Positions 55,632-64,000 of a stretch of DNA of 64,000 nt are shown here, one piece after another. Origin of the DNA: Cladopsammia gracilis (taxonomy: Eukaryota > Cnidaria > Anthozoa > Scleractinia > Dendrophylliidae); assembly GCA_022457155.1 (NCBI GenBank), contig JAJGOT010000494.1, positions 476,501-540,500 on the forward strand. Direction: 5' to 3'. Both the position numbers and the translations under genes were made by a program. The number at the start of each line of letters is the position of its first letter. The first letter of the stretch is position 1. Below the pieces are notes generated by a model that worked only from the letters and a program-made list of their open reading frames with translations, had not been told where the DNA came from and searched no databases.

Positions 55632-58600
55632 ATGAAAAGAGCATTATGCCAGACTATGTGGAAACTTGTCCAGAGACAGACATACACGTGTTTGTCGTCG
55701 CGATATGGAATATGGTTGTGTATCGGCGGTATTTTGTTGACTCTAATATCTGCTTTCCAGTTTGGAGAAGTTGTTCTTGAATGGAGTATGCAAAAATATG
55801 CGGTCACTTTTAACACCTACCACGATAACATTCTTGGGAATTCTTACCAGAACAGGCTGTGTCTTCCAATACCGATTGACATTGTCTACACATGGGTAAA
55901 CGGGAGTGATCCAAAGTTACTTGCCGACTTAACGAAGCTGAAGTTGGAAATAGAGCTTGAACAAAATATAACTACTTTGAAAGAGATAGAACGGCTCAAA
56001 ACCGAAACTAATGCTACGGAAAATGAAATCGCCGAGCTGCTTTTAAAGAGAGCTTTAGAGAAAAAAAAGAAAGCTAAAGGAGAAACGGGAAAAAACGATG
56101 TACAGATGGGGAATTCACGCTGCCCCTTTACAAATTGTGTTTCGGCCTTTAGCGTCGTTGTAGAAGACGGTCTCCCTGGTGATTTGCAGCTTTCAAAAAT
56201 ACGCGAAATGGATGTATCATTCGCAAAAGCATCTGGTTTTTACAACGTTACCTCTTCTGGCTTAGACAAGGAACAAGTAAGTGTTATTCAATTTCCTGGT
56301 CAAAGCGAGACAAATGAAGCCTTGAAAGTTAAAATCAGATGGCAGGAAAAAAGTCTGCAAAGCAAGGAAGGCTATTTCACAAGCGATGCAACCAGACCCA
56401 CTGCAGTAAACAGAGAAACAGAAATGATGATTTTAAATTTGAAGGGTGTTAATGAAGCGGAGAAAGTGAAAAAAGATCTAAAAGACCGTTTCGGAGATAA
56501 ACTCATTAATTTAGTTTTTCATGCAGAGAAGCTTATTGGTGTGGCCTACTTTTCAGATAAAACATCAACTTCTTCTGCTCTTGGATTAAGTTTGACAGTT
56601 GATGGTAAATCTGTGAAGTTGGCTCCAGCTTTGTTGATATGGGCACCATTTCATTCCGTTCTTGTTGCCGCTGACGATTCAAAAGAAGACGCTGATATTT
56701 CAGCAAGTCGTTTTGCAGACAATGAGGAGTTAAAATACTCTCTACGTTCTGTCGAGAAACATGCACCATGGGTTAGGAACATTTTTATTGTTACGAATGG
56801 CCAGATACCCTCCTGGCTTAACATGGACAATCCTCGCCTCAAAATAGTCACACATGAAGAACTGTTTCTTAATAAAAGCCATCTTCCTACTTTTAGCTCT
56901 CCAGCCATAGAATCTCATCTTCACAGAATTCCAGGTTTGTCCCAGAAGTTTATCTATCTAAATGACGATGTCATGTTTGCTGATGATGTTTGGCCAGATG
57001 ACTTTTACACCCATGCTAATGGCCTGAAACTTTATTTAACATGGCCCGTCCCAAACTGTAATGAGGGGTGTCCATCCTCATGGGTAAATGACAAGTACTG
57101 TGACAAAGCATGCAATGTGTCAGAATGCGACTGGGATGGAGGAGACTGTATTGGTGTTAAACGCAAGACACAGTGGAATTATCAAGGATGGCAGAATCAA
57201 CACCCCAGTTATCGCATACAGTTTTGTTCTCCAGGTTGTGCGGACACCTGGGTTGGTGATCGTTATTGCGATGTTGCATGTAATGTTGTGCAATGCGGGT
57301 ATGATGCTGGTGACTGCGGTATTGCTCAGTTCCATGAATTGCATCACATAGATGTTGATCAAAACACTCATGCAGTTGATTTACCTCAAGGTGTATCAGT
57401 GTTGTATTTTAACATTTCAAAAGTGTTTGCTGAAGGGAAGGTCACTTCTGGAGACTACTCTGAGACCCAGTGTGTGAGATCTGCGACTGTTGCTCAGAAG
57501 TTTAAAGTTTTTACTCTGACTTTGCGAGTAAACTGTACTTCCACAGGTGTTAGGTTCAATATTGAAGGATTTAGTGACAAGAATGAAACAAACAAGGTGG
57601 CCATTACTTTCAATTTGAGTATCGATACAAGACCAGTTGAAGAAAATAAGTCAGTTCCCATTGTAACACCAGCAGACAGCAAAGTGATAACATCCAAAGC
57701 ACCAGCAACACCAACTGTGACAAGTACATTTAAACAACGCATACCCAGTACCCTTTATCCAATCCGAATTCAGAATGCCAATCAATCCCTTAATTACTGG
57801 GTTGTTGCTAATGGGTCTGTCCATAAACCAACATGGCCACCATTAGCTGAAAAAGCATACAACATACCCTGGCTTTCAAATGACACAGTTTTACCAAAAC
57901 ATGTTCAAAATGCCCTGGCGAATGTAGAGAAAGAGTTCAAGGATGGTGACTTGACAGAGAAAGGCTACACAAGGAAGAAGGCAAAGATTTTGCATGACTT
58001 TCTGAATGTGGTTGCTACTGAACCAGCTCCTGTACCTGTTGCTATGCTGAGGTCACCTTTACCTGAAGCAGAAGAAAAGCCAACTATCCCCGCAAAGTTG
58101 CATGCCAAGCAAAATGTAAGTTTATTATTTGAAATTATTGAAATTTAACCGAAAGTGGTCTATGCCAGAAAGTAGTTTGGTGGAGAGGAAAAAAACACCT
58201 TATCAGCTGTTAAATTTAAAATTTTCTTATGATCATTTTGTCCATATTTGTGGTCTTAAGCTATACCTGTACACTTTTGACTATCAGACACAAACCAAAG
58301 GCAAAGCCAAGCTCTAAAGTACTGCCTTGTTCTTGAACTTTTATGAAACTTTTAATATATTACAACCAAGGTCTACCTCTTGAGAACGTGCTTTTGTTGA
58401 TGTTGCATGGCCCCAATTTCTGTTGATAAATATTACTTACTTTTTCTCTTACTTTGTAGGATAAAAGAGGCGGTACTGATGCAGAGAAAAATTCAAACAA
58501 ATCTGAGTATGTGGAAACGAAATCCCATCAAAGGAAACTGTTATCCTTAGAAATCCCCAAACAAGGAGCTGTCATTAATGATGTTAGCAAGCAGGAATAC

Positions 58601-60373
58601 CACAATGTAAATCTCAAAGCAACTGCAACATTTCAAGATGGTTTTGATATTAATTTAGACCAGAAAACTGCTGTGTCAGTGGATGATCTCTTTTTAGTGG
58701 ACTGGATTGCTAATACTAAACAGAAGCAGTTGTCATTTAAAAAAGACCAATCAGAGAGCCACAAGAAGTGGATAAGTCGCTATGGTGACTGGAAACCTAA
58801 ACTGCAGCAAAGTGCGACAAGTTTTCTCCCCTGGGAGAGACTTAGAACATTTGAACAGCTTCAGAAATCCAAGGAAAGGTGGAAGCATACACAGGAATTT
58901 GCAAACTATCACCCACCCAGCAGAAAATTAATGGACACTTTTGCAGATTCATTGCTTCATGTGCATCGGATCTATAACCGCAAGTTTGGCTACATGGGAC
59001 GGAAGGTTCCTGCTCACATGCCGCACATGATCGACAGGAAGGTGAAAGAAGAGTTACATGACATGATACCAGAGGAGTTTGACAAAACTTCCTCACACAA
59101 GCTACGCAGCTCAGATGACATGCAGTTTGCATTCTCATACTATTATTTTGTGGTTGGGCAAAAGAAAACTCCAAATGTCACTGAATTCTTTGCTGAAGTG
59201 GATGCAGATCATTCAGGTTGAAGTGAATTTATATAGTTTTTAACTTTTTAATCCCACAAATGTCCAATAATAGTCTAACAATCTACATGTAGTGTTCCTC
59301 GATGCAGCCTGAATTTAATTTATACAAATTCATTATGCAAAATCATAAAAAATTCAATATGTAAATGCAGTGTATATGCAGAATTATCTACAGTGTAAAT
59401 GAATTGAAAAGTGAAAACTAAGCAAAAGAAAGTGATCTTCATTCTTTGTGTGCCTCAGTTCTGTTGCTATATTGGATGGGCAGGTCAAATTTTAAGGGGA
59501 TTGAAGTTGTTAATTTGGTTACCATGGAAACCACAAATACATGTAGTTACTTCACCTTAAACACTGTACCACAGCTGTTTATTAAAAATAAACAGCAGCT
59601 TCTTTTTCAAGAAGCTACTAACAGTGAAGCATGAGTTTGCTAAATAAATCTCCTTTGATATATTTTCAGGAGTATTGTCAGATCGAGAGTTGCGCACCTT
59701 GGCAACACGGCTGTACACTCTTCCATTAGACCTGAATGACCTGAATTCTCTTGAACAAACCTTGCTGAAGTGTGCTAACAGCTCCTCGCCAGAAATGAAC
59801 ACATCTGATCCACATCGCAACGCAATATTGCCATCAGTGTCAGAGGAATTCTTACAAATGTGTGATCCCTTGGTGCAAATGTTGAATGAATCTTACAAGG
59901 GCATCACTAAGTACAAGTTTGAAACTCTTGGAGATGACAGTGTTGCATTTCACATGATCCGTGATAATGCATCAGCCGTTTTACAGCAGTTGGATGCCAT
60001 TAGAGGCAAGAAAAAGAAGTTTGTGTGCTTGAATGATAACATAGATCATTCAAAGAAAGACGCTGAACTGATCAAGGCCCTCTTAGTGGACTTCTATCAA
60101 TCTCTTTTTCCAATTCCTTCTCAGTTTGAGCTGCCACAAGAGTACAGAAACAGATTTCTTCATATCAGTGATCTGAATGAATGGATGCAGGAGAGAGAGG
60201 TCATAAAATTTTGGACAAACATTTTAGTAGCAATTTTAATTTTAGCAGCAATCTTAGCAATTTTTCCTGGTCCATTTTTCTATCTGATCCAATTTTTATG
60301 TCCTTTAAGAAGACTTTTTTCCTTTTTTCAACGAAATAGTTCTGCATCTACTTCGCGCCTTATGACTGTTTAG
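55632..60373 (+). CDS. GNPTAB: GNPTAB orthologue, GlcNAc-1-phosphotransferase alpha/beta precursor (3 exons, about 1314 aa)
   Basis: Exons are 55632-58115, 58460-59216 and 59670-60373; phases agree (3945 nt). In animals the protein is a Golgi enzyme that adds GlcNAc-1-phosphate to mannose on lysosomal hydrolases. Order: N-terminal membrane anchor (about 26-45); Stealth region 1 with IDIVYTWVNGSDP (82-94); Stealth region 2 from about 362 with YSLRSVEKHAPWVRNIFIVT and FIYLNDDVMF; two Notch/LNR modules with CNEGCPSSW (475-506) and CSPGCADTW (532-562); DMAP-binding region with GDLTEKGYTRKKAKIL (about 752-790); Stealth region 3 in exon 2 with RKFGYMGRKVPAHMPHMID; an EF-hand loop DADHSGVLSDRE (1076-1087) split by intron 2; and a C-terminal anchor (about 1263-1290). 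The length is close to human (1256 aa). I did not assign the site-1 protease cleavage point. Confidence 0.95.
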
Positions 60374-60517
60374 AAATTTTGCAATTTCTGGTTAAAATCT
60401 AGAATGAGTTAACAAATGTTATTAATTATTAATATTATTAGAGGTAATTAATAGAAATGTTTGAAAACATTTAAGTTTCTAGTTTACATATTCCAGTAGG
60501 CGTTTTAAATAGTTCTG

Positions 60518-60882
60518 TGTATGCTTGCCAACTTTTTCCGAGTGATGGGCGTGAGAATTTTTTCGTGGGAGTGCCAGGCAACCTGACCAAATCCGAAGAC
60601 AACCCGATATGTGTCCGAAGATGTTCCGAAAAATTCCATGGACTTCAGACCTCCATTTAGTAACAATCCAGCTGTAATCATAACGTTCAGAACTATAAAA
60701 AAAAAACTACAAAAAAGTGCCAAATTCTCATGAATTTAACTATATTTTTAATTGGATCATGCGATCAGTTAAGGCTGATAGCTCAAATCTGTAAGTTGGG
60801 TGTGAGAAATTGCTCCATAGGTGTGAGTTGGCGTGAGATCGGAGTTTGGGCCTTGTAGGCGTGAGACTTGGCAGGTATATTC
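60518..60882. mobile_element. Possible MITE downstream of GNPTAB
   Basis: The left TATGCTTGCCAACTT and the right GACTTGGCAGGTATA are imperfect inverted repeats. GGCGTGAGA words occur at both ends. A related end (TACCTGCCAACATTTT) is at about 24445. Confidence 0.5.
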
Positions 60883-61564
60883 TGCGTCAGCTTTTTTCAC
60901 TCATCGTGTTTTTAATTGAGCTGTAATAGATCTCAGCCTTCAGCCTTGTGCAAGGACCAGAATTACATAACACAATACATCTTGAGAAATGTCCTCATCA
61001 TCATCGTCATCATCATCGTCAGTGAAATCTCATTGATACAACCACTGACAGGCCATACAAAGGTTGTTTGGGGTGGTTTTGAAACAGCATAACCCACTAG
61101 GTTAAAAAATGACTGTATGAGCATTTCGCATTGCTTTAGCTCTACCCCAAGGCTAAGTTCATGTCGATCTGTTGCATTCTTGCATACAGATGTGGAAATG
61201 TTTTAAGTTATTTATATCAAGAATAGATAGATCAAATTGACTGCAAACAACTAACTAACCCCAGCCTGGTGAATTATTTATCCTGAGTTTATTCAGACAA
61301 GAAAATTATGTTTTTTTTCAGCTTACTTTTCTCATGACAGCTTTCCAACTAGCCTAGAGTAAAACAAAACCAGTTTGAATCAGTTGATATGCATATTAAA
61401 TGATGAGAACTATTTTTTTACAAGTCTTACAAGGTGTTGTTCCAAATCACTGCCACCCGATAAACAAATAAATATATATCTTTAAATGTTGGATTGTTTA
61501 CTGCACAATTTATTGATATCTTGATGTTCAGGAAAATTACAACATGAAGGCGTGAAAGTCCAAC

Positions 61565-61760
61565 CAAACAAGATATGCCCAGAAATGCCGAAAGAGGGGG
61601 CCACGCTACTCCATGACTGGTGTCACAAAGTGTCCTCACCTATAAAAGTTCACCAAAATACACAAAATTCTGTCACATATGAAGTAATATGAAAACGACG
61701 AACAACTCTGTTAAATATGAAGTACTCGTAAAAACAATACTTAGCTGCATTTCTGGTTAT
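61565..61760 (+). repeat. Dispersed repeat pair, copy 2
   Basis: Same orientation and words as 27510-27705 (CTCCATGACTGGTGTCACAA, GTTCACCAAAATACACAAAA, GAAGTAATATGAAAACGACG, TGCATTTCTGG). Confidence 0.85.
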
Positions 61761-64000
61761 AAATGAACCAAGCAATTTATCGAGTGGCAACGGTACATGC
61801 CAAGTTGAATGATATTTAATAGCCCTTATGCATGTTTATGTTTCACTAGTTAATTTCACCGCCAAGCCTCGCTTTTAAAGTGTAAACCCATGACAATCTC
61901 ATCAACATATTCTCTAATGAGCAAAGTTGAAAAGAATACCCACTCAAAACCAACGTGAACTTGTCAAAGGTTTGCACGGAATGTATTACAAACGAGCCTT
62001 GGTGGTGAATTTTGAGCCGGTGACGTTATCATGGATATGAGGCCTATTATTAATAAATGCGAATATTTATATTAATTCATTGACCAGACTGAATCATTTG
62101 ATGAAAAATGTAAATAATAAAAGTAAATAAATAAATAAATAAAATATGTTTTAGCAGTTTAAATGCTATATAGGGATCAGCATGGTGATCAGAATAAATG
62201 CATGACACTCGAAGTTAGCACTCATGAGTTGACTAGTCCCTGCATCACAACTAGTTGCCTGTTGCTTTTTTTTTTACTTGGTGGAGAGATTAGCCCCACA
62301 AACATTACACACAAGGGAACTTGTTATATAGCTGGAGTTTTTATCAATACAACATGCGCGTTCATTGGTTGATTTATGGCCACACGACATCTAACAAACA
62401 AACTGTTTCCCGCCAAACATCCATTACCAGGCAACATTTGCGGAGTGGGCAGGCAATATTTTTTACACTGTTGCCCGCTAGTGCACGTGGTTAGGCCATG
62501 ACAAAAGATGGCATGATTATTATTAGATTTTGTGTTGCTATAAAACAATTCACATAATGACTGATCCCTTGGGGAAAAAGTGAATTTTGTTTCCCTTGAA
62601 TGTTGGGAAACAAAATGAACTGTTTCCCTCTGTACCAGTCTTTACGTGTTTTTTACAGAGACAGTCTGATTTGGCCCTTGATTGGCAAATAAACTGGAGG
62701 GATAAGTTGCAGTGACTAGTCACTTCAATTTTAGCCAGTTTGAATGAATGTATTCATTAAAGTTACAGAGTACCTTCAGGTAGACCATTTTATTGAAATT
62801 TTTTTTGGACGTCAAAATAAAGTTTACAGAATGAACTTTCATCCAAAAAAAGAAATTATCGAAAAATAGTGAAAATTGACGGAGAAATGACGGTATAACG
62901 TTTTGAACGGAAGTAAAAGTTTCTCAAAAGTTTTCTCTTTTGCGCTGTTTTCTCAAAGTTAATTTTTCGCTTGTAGGGGACATTTAAACGAGCTACAACT
63001 CAAAGGGAATTTGTTCGATTCTCCTCAAATTTGGACAGAAGCTAGGCTAACATATAATCAACAAAAACATGCCGGCGAATTTCTTATTTCCGAAAACGTT
63101 TTCGTCAAGAGCCATTTCCGTGCGATCACTCCCATTTTTTTTTTCTCCCTTTATCGAAAATATCCTGTAACATTTCACTGCAGTTGAATATGGGAAATCG
63201 CCGATACAATTTTTTAGCGCTTCGTGTCCGAAAACCCGAGAACAAATCAACTGATTAGCAAAATACAATAATCGCTTTGAGTTATAGCGTTTTAAAGCTG
63301 ATTCGGACGTTCGAATTTAGATGCCGTAAAAAATTCGACAATTCATTTTATTACCAAATGGTTTCCATATTTAGATAGCCAGCTCTGTAAGCTTTAATTT
63401 GATATCTGGGTTAGGTATATTAAGCGTAATCTTAAGACGCTCGAGCTCCTGTCTGTTATACTGGAGACACCCCCGAAGGTACACACGTGGTGCACGGTAA
63501 TCCACAACACACCTAGGTCTTTACACTGAAGTAAAACAAATCTACTTCATGCGAATACTCGCTGCAACCAGACTTTTCGATGAAAATTGGTAGCGACCAC
63601 TTGCCTTGTGTGCTGACCTTTAAGAATATTAATATTGGTTAAGGCCCGTAATATACCAGTGGGTTGTTTTGTGAATTTTTTTTTTACCTTTTGAAGAAAA
63701 TTTTAAGTTTATCGTCGTACCTTTTTTTTTTAAACCATTTCAGCATTTGTTTACTGGTTTTGATTATTTGTCAGTCAATTTGGATGGTGTTATTAGGTTT
63801 TGGAGAAATTGGAAACCCTGTATCATTTGACATTTGAAACCCTTTGGGACATCCTATGATGCCCACTGAAAAAAAAGCCCAAGCTAAATAGGGTGGAGTT
63901 AGTGGACTGAGCCTGATGTGGGATTGATCTCACAATAAATGAGTGATGCCACTAAATAAGGGCATAGCTCACAGTGGTGATCAGGCCATTCTTGCCGCAC

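Larger units (their letters stand above)
60374..64000. other. Downstream of GNPTAB, no gene seen
   Basis: After the stop I find the possible MITE at 60518-60882, the repeat copy at 61565-61760, and short simple runs. Frames up to about 87 residues have no family likeness. The segment 62330-62560 is GC-richer with GCGTTCATTGGTTGATT and may be another insert. Confidence 0.5.

Overview
The window is animal nuclear DNA, not bacterial. Protein-coding sequence is broken into many small exons with GT-AG introns, coding density is low, and introns and spacers are full of short inverted-repeat transposons, tRNA-derived SINEs and a LINE fragment. The gene families (RRBP1/kinectin, annexin, SEL1L, GNPTAB) are metazoan. 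The repeat content resembles what I associate with anthozoan cnidarians such as stony corals; this assignment is an inference and was not tested by a search.

Layout. 1-3700: repeat-rich spacer. 3733-35026 (+): a 39-exon gene whose exons stay in one reading frame and predict a protein of about 1459 residues. It has a short N-terminus, one membrane segment, a charged region, about 860 residues of coiled coil of the RRBP1/kinectin family, and then a complete four-repeat annexin core. 35027-38580: repeat-rich spacer between two convergent genes. 38663-55197 (-): a 23-exon SEL1L orthologue (about 1024 residues) with a signal peptide, a large acidic exon, Sel1 repeats and a C-terminal membrane anchor. 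55198-55631: a 434-base spacer between two head-to-head genes, probably a bidirectional promoter. 55632-60373 (+): a three-exon GNPTAB orthologue (about 1314 residues), the alpha/beta precursor of GlcNAc-1-phosphotransferase. 60374-64000: no gene recognised.

How the genes relate. All three products belong to the secretory pathway: an ER-membrane coiled-coil protein, the ER-associated degradation adaptor SEL1L, and the Golgi enzyme that tags lysosomal enzymes with mannose-6-phosphate. SEL1L and GNPTAB probably share a promoter. Whether the RRBP1-like gene is co-regulated with them cannot be told from the sequence.

The most unusual item is the apparent fusion of an RRBP1/kinectin-type ER coiled-coil protein to an annexin. 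If it is real, it would be an ER-anchored rod with a calcium-dependent phospholipid-binding head, a possible calcium-gated membrane tether. The exon phases support one continuous frame, but a cDNA or long read across 22190-28213 is needed to prove it.
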